Below, one piece after another: positions 34,493-44,654 of a DNA stretch of 64,000 nt. Positions within the stretch are counted from its first letter, which is position 1; each line of letters opens with the position of its first letter. The stretch comes from Gyromitra esculenta. Taxonomy: Eukaryota; Ascomycota; Pezizomycetes; Pezizales; Discinaceae. The translations under genes and the position numbers were made by a program. The notes under the pieces were generated by a model. It did no database searches and was not told the origin of the DNA. It saw only the letters and a list, made by a program, of their open reading frames with translations. Location of the stretch: contig JBCAML010000023.1 in assembly GCA_038503075.1 (NCBI GenBank), forward strand, positions 558,001 through 622,000, read 5' to 3'.

Positions 34493-36144
34493 CTACCCGC
34501 CCTCACGTCCCCGTTTCATATTAACCCACCACCTTCCCCCCCTCAACTCCCTCCCTACTTGTTGGCTCGCCATCCTCCACCGTTTTTCCATCTCGCGCGG
34601 CATCTCAGCATCCACAACAGCTCCATGCCGTGGCATCTCATCATCTGAAACTTCCTCACTGTATGGAGGAACCTCTAGGTCATGCAACCACTCCTGTCCC
34701 GTACGGTCCTCAAGTTCTATATGAGACGAAGACGAAGACACATGGCGGGGGTGGTACGATGGTTTGGATGGGGGTTTTGGGGCAATGACGCGATCTGACG
34801 TGGAGACTGATGTATGAGAATGCGACAAAGAGGTGCCAGAATTACGGTTGATCCAGTCGGCAACAAAATTTCCGTCATCGCTGGCAGGTGGTATATTCGC
34901 CCCTCCTCCTTCATACTCTGATCTATCGTTCGCAACCATTACCGCATCTACATCGTAGTAATCGTATCTCTCAGGCTCCGGGTGTGGATATCCAGCGGCA
35001 GCTTTTGCAGCGAGAACACGTGAGCAGATTGCATGCAGCTGGAATAGAGCTGGATGCGGCAGCGGGAGACGGACAGGGTCTGCTGTGTGGAAAACAAGTT
35101 CATGACCAGGTGCCAGTTTCATGAGAAATTCGGGGGGCTCTGTGGGTGTAGCGGTGCGCGTCCAGACGGCAATACCAATCCCGAGAGAGGCATGCGTGAA
35201 TTCAACCACGGCAGTATACTGGTGAGTACTAGCTGGTTAGCGATGCCAAAAGATGAAGGAGCTAAGGTTGATGGTTATACCGTAGACACGTCGTCAGGGT
35301 TATAGGGGAGTAGTGATTCGGTCAGCATAGGGATGACGGTAATTTTACCCTTATCAAAAAGGTCGTGTACGTCGAGGGATAGCCACCAAACGTTGCGTAG
35401 GGAATCAGTGCTACTTCCTGAACCCAACACTGCCTCTTGTAGTGCGGTTGTTTCTTCCTCACCGCGAAAAAGGGAAATCAGGTTCCAGAAATTGGTCTGA
35501 TTGATACCGTGCAAGCTAAACGGGAGAATGTGAGAGGTCTCACCGGACGAGCGCACGTTTGTCACACAGCAAGCTTGACCATCGCGTTCCTTGCAACACT
35601 TGATAACCTTTTGGGAGCGATAGGAGGAGCGTGTGGGAGTGCGTGATGGAAGGTCTTGGCTCATTGTCCTGAGGCGTTTTATGCGGTGTCCCGCGGATGC
35701 AGATCTTGGAGCGTTGGACGTTGGTCGAACGGATAACGGGGGTGACATCGCTGTGTGTTCGGATAGCGCCTCTTCGGGTGTCGACTCCAGTCGCGTAGAG
35801 TTAGCACGATGAGCGAGAAAGGCTGTCAGGCCATCGTCGATAGTATTGACGAGCGGAATTAGCTGGACGTCGGTGATACCAGAGGCTAGCAGAGCGATAA
35901 AGGGATTGGGAGTATCAGGAGAGACTGTTAAAGTATTCGCGACATGCAGGGCAGCCTTGAGGGTTCCTACCATGGCGGGGGTGAGGATGCCTGGGGACGA
36001 TGCATCGATGCGGGCTTTGGCAACTTCAAAGAGAGCGGGAGAGGTGTTTGCAGCACAGTCCCCGGAAATGGCAGGAGAAAGGCCAAAGAAAAGGGACCTG
36101 GGACAGGGGACAGAAGGAACGGGGGCTCTCGATTTCGTAGTCAT
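34493..36144 (-). CDS. HNH_2-type nuclease domain protein, two exons, 529 aa
   Basis: This is the only gene in the window I regard as intact. Exon 1 runs 36144-35281 and exon 2 35218-34493, joined across a 62-nt phase-0 intron (35280-35219) with GTATAA donor, GCTAAC branch point and CACCAG acceptor. The chosen ATG at 36144 (MTTKSRAPVP) follows a low-complexity upstream stretch that is unlikely to be coding. Residues ~1-115 are helical, and ~118-175 are basic and Ser/Pro-rich. The HNH_2 domain spans about 180-290: ERDGQACCVT (Cys192/193), SHILPFS (His205), then SLRNVWWLSLDVHDLFDKG (Asn251, His260). After the intron the exon continues with conserved-looking EFTHASLGIGIAVWTR and LPHPALFQLHAICSRVLAAK. 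The C-terminus (~400-529) is disordered and acidic/Ser-rich. HNH_2 proteins are widespread in fungi. The fold implies metal-dependent DNA cleavage, but the cellular role is unknown. Confidence 0.86.
35219..35280 (-). other. Spliceosomal intron of the HNH_2 gene (62 nt)
   Basis: On the minus strand the sequence is ACG|GTATAACC ... GCTAACC ... ACTCACCAG|TATACT. The donor falls after codon 288 and splicing restores one open frame. Reading through would stop at once (GTA TAA). A nearer AG, 10 nt upstream, would shift the frame. Confidence 0.85.
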
Positions 36145-36471
36145 TTGGTGGAAGCTGTGACAAGGAAACAGAGAGCTGGGTGTTGTGCTGTTGTTGAGCC
36201 AGCCGGGTAACAGGATTCTATATTTAGAGTAGATCCATAACAGGTTAACGGGTTTTACAGCCCAACCCGTTCGTAACCGGGCAACCGCCCAAAAATCTGG
36301 CCTCATGAACTCCCTCAAAATATGCTTTTACCGCTGCAAATCCAGTCAAACTACAACAGCAATGCAAAATGACGAAACTCAAAGGACAAAACCTAGGAAA
36401 CAGGGGGAAATTACTTCAAGAGGCTGTTATTCAAGAATTGACTAAAAACAGGAAAATTCTGCAACAAGCAA

Positions 36472-36649
36472 CATCAGCAAAACCAGAATCGCGCTAGGGC
36501 ACAAACGATCACCTCAGAGAACTATATTCAGCCCAAGCATCATATATGGGGGATCACCCGTGGTTAAATAGCTCTGCCCGTGAGAATCTAGACGAAGCCA
36601 TATGCGGCAAGCAAAGGTGGAGCAGGTGGCTTGCTCTGCACCCCTAGCG
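36472..36649. repeat. Repeat N, copy 1, starting with a CATCAGC tip
   Basis: CATCAGCAAAACCAG at 36472 resembles a CATCAGC element tip. The stretch CATATATGGGGGATCACCCG ... GAAGCCATATGCG ... GAGCAGGTGGC matches 59150-59290 (CATATATGGGTGTATAGTGA, CACCCGTAG, GAAGCCATGTGCG, GAGCAAGTGGC). No inverted end was found. It may be the left part of another MITE into which K2 inserted. Confidence 0.45.
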
Positions 36650-37022
36650 GCGTGGATGGACGGTGGGGGCGTCCTATCAGTAACCTCGAGATCTAACATC
36701 GTTATTCCCTTTTTCGTAGGAGGTAGCGTCGACGCAGTCTTCCATAGCCGCTGCCTTCCCTATGGGCATCCCGCCAAACGGAGCAGCGGAACGACGTCTG
36801 AGGGAGGGGAGGGAGCGCCCGAATCGCACCCTACAGTAGAGCCAATAGTAGAGTATATATTCAATAGATATATCTTGGATGGGATGATGTACAAAAGTTT
36901 GTGCTCATCAAGAGCTTATAGAGAAAATCTTCGTTATTGCAGAACCCCTAACCCATACCACGTGGCTTATCACGTGGTATCGCCTTCCTTTCATGCCCAC
37001 AACCTTGCATCCCACCACAGCG
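36650..37022 (-). mobile_element. Repeat K, copy 2
   Basis: Reverse-orientation copy of the K repeat: ACGGTGGGGGCGTCC, AACCTCGAGATCTAACATCG, AGAGCCAATAGTAGAGTATA, CACGTGGCTTATCACGTGG, CATCCCACCACAGCGGGCG. The CACGTG pair at 36960-36980 matches 20320 and 60245. Confidence 0.7.
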
Positions 37023-37422
37023 GGCGCGCTCTGATCCGAAAATGTATTGCTGACGCTTATCGCCCTTGAAGATGAATCTGGGGCAGGGAGTGCGGCAGCA
37101 GACTCAGAAGTAATAAATAAACGTACAGGAACTCTTTCACCACAATAACAAAATATTCTGTCAAATGTTTGAGGATGTAAAGTATCCCATTTCTGGCCAT
37201 AGTAGTCTTACGGGAGGTAATCGTGTGGAAGACATAAATCAAGAGAAAATAAGATGTCGTGGAGCGTCACAGAGTAGCAGAAGAGGATCAGATAAAGTGA
37301 ATTTAAAAAGTCTCAACGGCAGTTAAAAGATTATAAATAAGAGATGAAAGGATGCAATATAAGTGGAAGAATATATGGAATTTCCTGTTTCGAATAATAC
37401 ATCGATGGGTTTTTATTGCGTA

Positions 37423-37560
37423 TGTATGACCGGTACTTCTTATCGCACAGGAAATCCCTTAGAAGATTAAGATAATAATTTAGAAGCTACAACTGACCGG
37501 CTACTATCCGCAAGACAATACTCAATCGCAAGTCCTAACTATTTTTAGTGAGCCGCCTAA
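37423..37560. mobile_element. LTR family J, truncated copy 4
   Basis: TGTATGACCGGTACTTCTTA, TCGCACAGGAAATCCC and GTGAGCCGCCTAAAGGTAGC match the first ~140 bp of the J LTRs. Homology then stops, and the other end is absent. Confidence 0.65.
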
Positions 37561-37721
37561 AGGTAGCTGTAGCCTAGTATTGTAGAGGTGCGGCGGCTCA
37601 GGCTATAGAGGTTTTATTGGTCTTCCAGGGCTCATCGGAAATAGTTTGGCAGTGGTACTGGCCGCTGGGGCATTCGCGTACCCTTGTTTTTCTACAGCAA
37701 TTCTGCTAGAGGGTGTAAGAA

Positions 37722-37790
37722 GTGGTGATAGATATTCCGCTATACAAATTCACCACCCCTGCTTACAGGTTCATATCCCGGTGCATCAGC
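37722..37790. repeat. Short repeat P, copy 1
   Basis: GATATTCCGCTATACAAATT, CACCACCCCTG and CATATCCCGG match 39125-39190 (GATATTTCGCCATACAGGTT, CACCAACCATG) and 41568-41625 (GATATTTTGCCATACAAATT, CACCACCCATG). There is no ORF. It may be the 3' edge of a larger dead element. Confidence 0.5.
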
Positions 37791-37795
37791 ACAAG

Positions 37796-37932
37796 TACTC
37801 GGGGCAGGCATGAAGAACTTCAACATGCAAGTGCAAGTTTACCAACTCATCCGTCGATGTGCTAGCTGATGAAGAATCAAAAACCGCTATCAGTAAAAGT
37901 TATGCTCGGGTACTTCATGCATGCCCCGAGTA
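37796..37932. mobile_element. Palindromic MITE O, copy 1
   Basis: The element is 133 bp (37798-37930) between TA dinucleotides. The left end CTCGGGGCAGGCATGAAGAA is mirrored by TTCATGCATGCCCCGAG on the right. The second copy (46269-46405) has identical length in opposite internal orientation. No coding capacity. Confidence 0.85.
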
Positions 37933-37946
37933 GATGAACACCACCA

Positions 37947-38147
37947 GTGCTTAATATTGTAAAGGGTCGATTTGCTGCATACATGAATTGTGGGCGTGAT
38001 CAGAGGTTTGTTGAACTGGTATGTGATCGTATCAGGATGGAAAGGAACGAAGAACGCCAGGCTTTTGATCACGCAGCATTACCTATGATAGCCATTATGA
38101 AAGAAACACATGTAGTTCTGGCAGACACATTTCGCGAGAGCATGTGA
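37947..38147 (+). pseudogene. Unknown coding fragment, 66 codons
   Basis: The translation NCGRDQRFVELVCDRIRMER and HAALPMIAIMKETHVVLADT looks protein-like and free of low complexity. It is short and starts immediately after the O MITE. I do not recognise it. It may be the tail of a gene cut by the MITE. Confidence 0.35.
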
Positions 38148-38732
38148 TGGCATTAAATATCTAACAATTTCAAGTACAGTCGCACCTCCGACAAACCTTC
38201 TTCCCATGATCCTTTTCCTCGCGAACATTGATCTGCTATCTGGGATAACTTGCTATCTTATACGAAATCAATCGAGACTTAGCCTCCAACATATCGTAGT
38301 GGACTGTACCCATACCTTGAGATAGATGAAGAAGTGACCCTCACGTGGTTTTGAAGTACGAGGTGAGGGTGCAGAAAAGAAGTAACGGGGTTCGAAATCG
38401 ACGATACCGTGTTTCACTTAGTTTTTATAGATGCACATCCCTGCTAGCACCCGAAAGAATTTCATTGAACACTACGTCATCCTTCAAAGATTTGAAAAAC
38501 AATTTATCAATGTGCTGTGGCTGGAGAACCTCATTCCGGCGCTAGTTGATGGATCAGGCGAGTAAAATCACTCATTTCGCCGAATGGCTGTTGATTTCCC
38601 TTTCTAGGGCCTGGGAATAGGTCTGGATCTTTGCGCACAAACGAAACTTTTCAGCACGGAAACTAAGTTCTTGGCTACTCCCTCCAAAAACTAACCTAGC
38701 ATAGCTTGCCCCGCTAAATGATCCTCGAGATG

Positions 38733-39075
38733 TGGTGAGGCGTGAGGTTGAGCGTGGAGGTAGCGATGCCACGTAGTATGTCATGTGTGTAGGGTTAGGG
38801 CTCTGTGGCAACGGAGGTTTTCTTTCTATGCTCTCAACAAGCGAACGTTTTTGTACATCTATCGATCCACTCTATTGAATATACTACTATTGGCTCTACT
38901 ATTTGGCGTACAATTCGGGGGCCCCCCCTCACAATTAGACCTCCTTTAGACATCACTCCGTTGCTCTATTTAGCGGTATGCTCTTCGGGAAGATATGCGC
39001 TTATAGAAGCTCGCGCCAACGCCTCTCCTACGACGAAGGGAGTCATGATTTCAGATCTCGAGGCTGCAGATACTC
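38733..39075 (+). mobile_element. Repeat K, copy 3
   Basis: GCGTGGAGGTAGCGATGCC, ATACTACTATTGGCTCTACT, GGGGGCCCCCCC and CAGATCTCGAGG match the other K copies in order. It is more diverged and shorter than copies 1 and 5. Confidence 0.6.
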
Positions 39076-39094
39076 GTGATCCAGGGTAAGAACC

Positions 39095-39200
39095 TGAAAC
39101 CATGGGGTGTGTGGCTTTGTATGCTATGGAGTCGTGCACGGATATTTCGCCATACAGGTTCACCAACCATGTTTTCAAGTTCTTATCCTGGATCATGAGT
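39095..39200. repeat. Short repeat P, copy 2
   Basis: Matches 37722-37790 and 41540-41640 through GCACGGATATTTCGCCATAC and the TTCACCAACCATG motif. Confidence 0.5.
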
Positions 39201-39224
39201 ACAGTCGCATCTTGTTATAAGAGG

Positions 39225-39350
39225 AGCAAACGTCTAGAATACCATGGCCGGCAGGGGGGTCAGTTTAACATACTATGTGGCACAGTGTCAATGAAACTTG
39301 GACCGCCTACTAGCCACAACACCAATTCATACACTCAGGAATACATGTAA
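39225..39350 (+). pseudogene. Fragment related to the ORF at 51949-52290
   Basis: GGGGGTCAGTTTAACATACT, then CAATGAAACTTGGACCGCCT and AGCCACAACACCAATTCATA, align with 52130-52230 of the frame at 51949-52290. The reading frame is broken here by a TAG in CCTACTAGCC and by short indels. The two are paralogous copies of one unknown family. Confidence 0.55.
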
Positions 39351-39419
39351 AAAAAAACTCGCTTCTGGGGCACACTTCTGGGGCACACTATATGCTACCT
39401 TCCTGCTAAATTATCGGTT

Positions 39420-39545
39420 TAATTGTTCGGGTTAGTGTTTATTTGGTTTGGGTTAGGTGGCTTTGGGTCAGCAGGTATTGGTTTGAAAGGATTTGGGTTA
39501 GGTAGATTAGGGTTAGGAGTACGAGAGTTAGGAGGGGGTTTAGGG
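39420..39545 (+). repeat. Degenerate telomere-like tract
   Basis: The stretch contains GGGTTAGTG, GGGTTAGGTGG, GGGTTAGGTAG, ATTAGGGTTAGGAG and GAGTTAGGAGG within ~120 bp. These are variants of the fungal TTAGGG telomere unit. It is not a perfect array. It could be an interstitial telomeric remnant or a G-rich low-complexity patch. Confidence 0.45.
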
Positions 39546-40092
39546 TGTTTCCCCCCTCTTTGGGATATTTTGAATAACTAGAGTAGTATGTTTTTTCCTT
39601 GGTTGGTAAAGCGAGCTTTATTACATATATTTCCTATGTGCGTATGTACTAGCGTTGCTGTTGGTAAGCGGTCCAAGTTTCGTTGACACGGTACCGCATG
39701 GTACATATGTTAAACTGTCCCCCTGTCGGCCATGGTATTTTCAACGTTCGTTCTTATAAGAGACGTGCATAATTCGTGGAAATTTGTTCGTTATGACATA
39801 TTTTTCCTTACAGCAAATTTTTGGTAGCCCCAGGAACTCAAAGTTGCACCCAATCTCCCTCCGTTACTACAAATTTCCATTATATCGGGGTTCCTTATAT
39901 CGAGGTCCGACCGTACTCAGTTCTTAGGCAAAGCTGACTAGTTTCATACATGTTTCACCTACTAGCTCGGATCGAATTTCACCACATACTGTGTTACCCG
40001 GAACTTGATGTCTCGAAAATTGGCATTCTGATTGGCTAGATCTGTTTGAAGCGTTGAATTCGTATGGCAGAGAGATCCCTTGCGTTCCCTTG

Positions 40093-40255
40093 CAGTGAAA
40101 ACCGGTCATATGGCGGATCCGGGGGGACAGGGGTATTTTTTTTGGTCGAGGGATACAATATCCGCTAGTTGTGCGGTTCAGGAATATTGTGTCCCTTTGT
40201 TCAGAGCACCCCTGTTCGCCACACCTCGGATCCGTCATATGACCTGTTGTCACTG
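40093..40255. mobile_element. 163-bp inverted-repeat element Q
   Basis: The left arm CAGTGAAAACCGGTCATATG + GCGGATCCG and the complemented right arm CAGTGACAACAGGTCATATG + ACGGATCCG are nearly identical. The similarity continues inward (GACAGGGGT, GATACAATAT). The centre is AT-rich. It fits a small fold-back MITE. It lies directly left of the mariner at 40262. Confidence 0.7.
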
Positions 40256-40261
40256 TATGTA

Positions 40262-41515
40262 CAGCCGTGTAAGAAAAGTCCTGGCACCCCCGCCTCGCTT
40301 CGTGACAACCACCACCATGGCTCCTCCACACATGCAATTCAACCCCAGGTACGATCGCAATCGAGATATAGCTGCGCTTGCAGATTATGGCCTCGGCTAC
40401 AAGAAAATAGCGAAGCAGAAAGGTTTAGGTCAATCTACAGTGCGAAACGTGGTGAAGAGGTACCATGAGCGGGGTCATGTTCATGATGCGCCCAGGAGTG
40501 GAAGACCATCAAAAATCATGAAGGAGGTGCGGAAGCGGATCGATTCTGTGACCTTAGCAAACCCAAGAGTGTCTCTCAATCAACTTACCGATCTGGTCGC
40601 TGATATGCAAATATCACGTTTCACGGTTGAGAAAGTGACAAAAGAGTTGGGTTTCAAGCTACGGATACCAAGAAAGAAGTCATGGTTTCAAAAAGGACAA
40701 AAGCAGTGAAGGTTAGAATGGTGCCAGGGGAAGAAAAGATGGGGAAGAGATGAGTGGCGGAAAGTTGTTTGGCTGGATGAAGCAAAAGTTGAATATATTG
40801 CTTATCAGCCTGGTCTGCAGATTAGAGTAACTCACATTGAATCTGAACTGTTAGATCAAAATCTCCTAAATTTTCAGTCAGTGAGAATCTCATTACATTT
40901 TATATCCATGGGCAAAGAACTCCTCTTGTTCGTATTCGTCAACGTGGTGAAGATGAAAGGGAAACCACAAGGGACCGTTTAGGCCTTAAAAGCAAACAAT
41001 ACGCCAACGAAATCAATTTACTGCATCTAATACCTTTTGTACTAGCCCTCGAAAGACCAGCCGATGACTTACAAATAGTAGAAGACAGTGTCCCCTATCA
41101 TAAAAGTGGTATGAAATCTCTCATATATTCTGCATATGGTATTAAAAGGCTACTTCTACCCACCAATTCTCCAAATCTAAATCCAATTGAGAATGCTTGG
41201 CATATTTTGAAGACTAGGGTTCGAAAACGGTTTACAAATAGTGAGAAAAGACCTCATTCTGCGGATGAATTGTGGGAAGCAATGCAAAAAGAATGGGATG
41301 GGATTGATCAAGATGTTTTGGATGATTTGGTAGATAGCATGCCTCAACGCATTGAGAGTGTTATTGCTGTAGGGGGTAGCAATACAAAGTGGTAAATTAT
41401 ATATTAACATGTCAGAATTTATATGTGTATATCTTTTTTTTATCTACTATAATAAATGATAATATATTATACGTCACAAAAAGTAGTGGTGCATGACTTT
41501 TTTTACACGAGTGTG
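40262..41515 (+). mobile_element. Tc1/mariner element with both terminal repeats
   Basis: This 1254-bp element has TA on both sides (40260-40261, 41516-41517). The left end CAGCCGTGTAAGAAAAGTCC and the complemented right end CACACTCGTGTAAAAAAAGT are imperfect inverted repeats that both continue into CACC. The interior is one transposase gene with one or more frame breaks. An 80-bp relative with the same tips lies at 55820-55899. Confidence 0.85.
40317..41395 (+). pseudogene. DD34E mariner transposase, frame-shifted
   Basis: The N-terminal piece is 40317-40709 (ATG in ACCACCATGG). It has a helix-turn-helix (IAALADYGLGYKKIAKQKGL, STVRNVVKRYHE), a GRPSK linker, and a second HTH-like stretch (SLNQLTDLVADMQISRFTVE). 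After a stop at 40707-40709 the frame changes: WRKVVWLDEAKVEY (first Asp, ~40765), VEDSVPYHKSG (second Asp, ~41090) and NSPNLNPIENAWHILKTRVR (Glu). There are 34 residues between the second Asp and the Glu. It ends SMPQRIESVIAVGGSNTKW with TAA at 41393-41395, the usual place for the family. All catalytic residues can be found, but at least two frame changes and an in-frame stop separate them, so the copy is inactive. Confidence 0.87.
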
Positions 41516-41539
41516 TACACAGTGTATGAACCGTAAAAC

Positions 41540-41640
41540 ATTGAGTGGCTTTAGATGAATTGTGTATGGATATTTTGCCATACAAATTCACCACCCATGT
41601 TTTCAGTGCTCATACCCCAGACAGAAAGGCGCTGCATAAA
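41540..41640. repeat. Short repeat P, copy 3
   Basis: GTGTATGGATATTTTGCCAT, ACAAATTCACCACCCATG and CTCATACCCCAGACAG match P copies 1 and 2. It lies between the mariner and LTR J2. Confidence 0.5.
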
Positions 41641-41649
41641 GTTTTAACG

Positions 41650-42513
41650 TAGCATGATTTCTTACCGCACAGAATCTCCAAGGTTTTAGATAACAATCCC
41701 AGACGCTATAACCTCCTGTTGCTATCCGCAACACAATACACAGCGCGAAAGTCCTAATCGTTTCTTATGAACCGCTAAAAGATAATCAGAGGCTGCGTAG
41801 GACGAAGAAAGCTTCCACAAGTTAACTTCCAATAGTCGTGCTTAATAACTAACGCCGGCTGCCCTCCTACGTGTAGTTGAATATCGTCATTATTGCAGTA
41901 TCGCTCGTTCGAATATACTCTTCGTCTAACCAATCCTGGACGGCGTCTGTTGCGACGCTGTCGCGATTTATGCTCGTGTCGCAAAGAACAACAAAGTCTC
42001 TCAAGAAATAAAGCGATTCTTTGCATGAAGAAAGATTACTCAAGCATTTAAACGAACGCAGTGACCTCGAGAGTATGAATGAAAGTCGTATACCGCTGCT
42101 CTATACAATATAATATCGATAAGCGCTCGTTCTTCGTCGCTAACGATCGTAAGAAGACTTCCTCAGCTTGGTAGAACACCGCCACTTATAAGAATGTCGA
42201 ATACAAAGCGCTATGTAATAATACGAACTAACATGGAGAATCCCATAGACCCCGAAACACTTTCCTTCGCTCCTACCCTCTCATTATCGTATTTACGATT
42301 GTCTAATTAACCTACGACGCAACGTATGAAATAATCTAAGTTGTCGATCGAAAGTAGTTTACTATCGATTTAATAAAGAACCAAACATCCAATCCGAATC
42401 TTATTAATAATCAACCAAGATAATAATAACCGACATGGTCGATCAACGCTAGTCCATATACAAGATCGTAATAACTCAGCCAGAATCCAACTAAACCTAC
42501 TAATAGTATAACA
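41650..42513 (-). mobile_element. LTR family J, copy 2
   Basis: TTTCTTACCGCACAGAATCT, GCTATCCGCAACACAATACA and TATGAACCGCTAAAAGATAA match copies 1 and 3. It ends AATAGTATAACA like copy 3. The left end is degraded and no 5-bp duplication is readable. About 864 bp. Confidence 0.72.
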
Positions 42514-43844
42514 CCTAATCGCACAAGACAGAGCTTTTAAAACTATAGATGGCGAATAATAGTGAACAAAAACTTAAAAACTTGAAGAAAACTCATTGCA
42601 GTCAAGTGGGTGAATATCAACCCGTCATGCTATGCAATTTCTATTTAAAACTACGTAGGCCTGAGACTTCAAATGTCAGAGCGCAAAGAAATAAATGTTA
42701 GAGTTGGAAAAGGAGGTACTAGAGGATGCCCACAAAGAAATTTTGAAGTTTAAAGGTCAAAATTTACGAGATTTGAAAACAATAAGTAGGAAGCCATTTC
42801 ACCCGATAAATATTCTTTCCCAAATCACACAGTTTGTTCAAATCCTACAAATCCTTCAAAATGAGCCTGTCAGAAATTCAGTTCCTTTACAATCACAAGC
42901 ATGATACCCACTCCGACTCAGAGTTTGAGTTTGAATTCATTTCAGTTGATGATGCGGAACCTCCTACCAATGAGCCTCAAATAATCTCTGATACTGAAAT
43001 AAATTCCCCTCTGTCTCTTGAGCCTCCAATGCCAAGTCAACTATCTGCACCACCACCTTCATTCAGAGCAGAACGTACCAACAGCCTTCGTTCAAAAATT
43101 CGAGGCCTAAGTACTTTTGCGCGTTGGCTGTTTTGTAAAATTGGGAAGGAGTTAGGAGTACTTCTTTCTACTGTCTACCCTATATGTCAACAACCATCTA
43201 CCCCAAGTCAAATGAGAGTTGGCCGTGTTAGAATCCTGACTAGCCCAATTTGAATGTGGCTTATTGTAAGACTGGTACATCTTACCGCACAGGAAATCTC
43301 TGAGAAGCTTTAGATAGCAATCTAGACACTATAACCTGCCAGGTTGCTATCCTCAACACAATACACAGGCGCAAGTCCTAACTGCTTCTTATGAACCCCT
43401 AAAAGATAACCATAGGGTTCAAGGCAAGGATCAAACAAAGTTCCGTGAAGAACTTCTAATAATAAGGTATAATAACTAATGCTGAAAGGCCAAGGCCTTG
43501 CTAAGTGAGATAAAAAGTAATTCACAAGTAATGAAAGAAATTGTACCAAGAATATCGCTAAACAATATAATATCGATAGGCTGTTCTTCATCGCTAATGA
43601 TCAAGAAGACCCTTCTCAATTGGTAGAACATCGGACTACTTATAGTAAATAATCATCGAATACAAAGGCTATGTAATAACATGAACTAACATGAAGAAAT
43701 CTCATAGACCTTGAACACTTTCCTTCGCTCCTACCCCTCTCATTATTGTATGGTGTGATTGTCAGAATTAACCAGCGGTGCGATGTGTCAGCGAATCGAG
43801 GAAATGTCTATCAAAAGAGTTGGCCATTGAGGAAACAAGGAAAC

Positions 43845-44654
43845 TCTTACGGTCTTGACTTCTCGTTAAGCCCTTCAGTATCAAAGGAAGAGCCGCTACT
43901 TTTGAGAGATCGTCGACAAGAGTCACGATGTTTCTACAGTCCTACGTGCCTAACTCTGGCGAAGTTAACAGAAAGGTTGTCACAAATGACATACGACTAT
44001 GATTCTGAAGTAGAATCGAGGTAGTATTAAAACAATACAGTAGAAGTAAGGTAAGAACATTCCTTAAGGAAAGAGAAAGAGAATGATACAAGCAAACAAA
44101 ACCCGTCCTTTAAATACCCCGCTTTCCAACTCCAATGACTCATAACCAATGACAACCGAAACATAAAGACATTATAACCCGAACTAAAATCCTATCGCAA
44201 AGAGCGGGATTCTTGTCAAGCTCTCGAGTATCCCTCGAGATGAGCAGTGCTACTTGAATAAGAATCCAACGACGAGAGTTTGTACGAAGATTTTACAGGC
44301 TCTACGAATGGGTCAAGTTGTGGTGACTTGAGAACAGCGACAGCGAAAGATTACGAGGTGTAACCGAGGTTTGTATTGTGAAATACAAGTGTGGACAATA
44401 GAAGATGTTGCTTAAGGAAAGAAGAAGAAAAAGCGCAACAAGAGGGGAATTCCCTTCGCCTATATACCGCATTCCAACTCTTTCGATGACAAAGACCTGA
44501 CTCATGATAACAGAAACCTAAAGAAACAAAAGGAACACTGGTAAAACAAAACAACCACAAACCCATGCACCTATCCGACCAATGAAACATCCATCCATGA
44601 AATCCTATCGCAATCTGCACAATATTCCTAACCCATTATCCATTCTTGTTGGTG
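43845..44654 (-). mobile_element. SINE-like retroposon, copy S7, split by copy S8
   Basis: On the minus strand it begins near CACCAACAAGAATGGATAA and ends after a degraded hairpin (CTTCCTTTGATACTGAAGG). Flanks AAGGAAAC and AAAGAAAC suggest an 8-bp duplication. Subtracting S8 and its duplication leaves about 397 bp. TACCCCGCTTTCC (a GGGGTA box on minus) and GTTCTTACCTTACTTCTACT match copy S5. Confidence 0.76.
44187..44613 (-). mobile_element. SINE-like retroposon, subfamily 2, copy S8
   Basis: The element at 44201-44599 (399 bp) lies between two perfect 14-bp copies of AAATCCTATCGCAA (44187-44200 and 44600-44613). On the minus strand it starts CATGGATGGATG. It carries GGTATATAGGCGAAGG, CCTTAAGCAACATC and ACCTCGGTTACACCTCG, and ends after the perfect hairpin CTCGAG-GGATA-CTCGAG and GCTTGACAAGAATCCC. 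This is the cleanest copy for defining both ends. A 14-bp duplication rules out a normal LTR. Confidence 0.9.
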
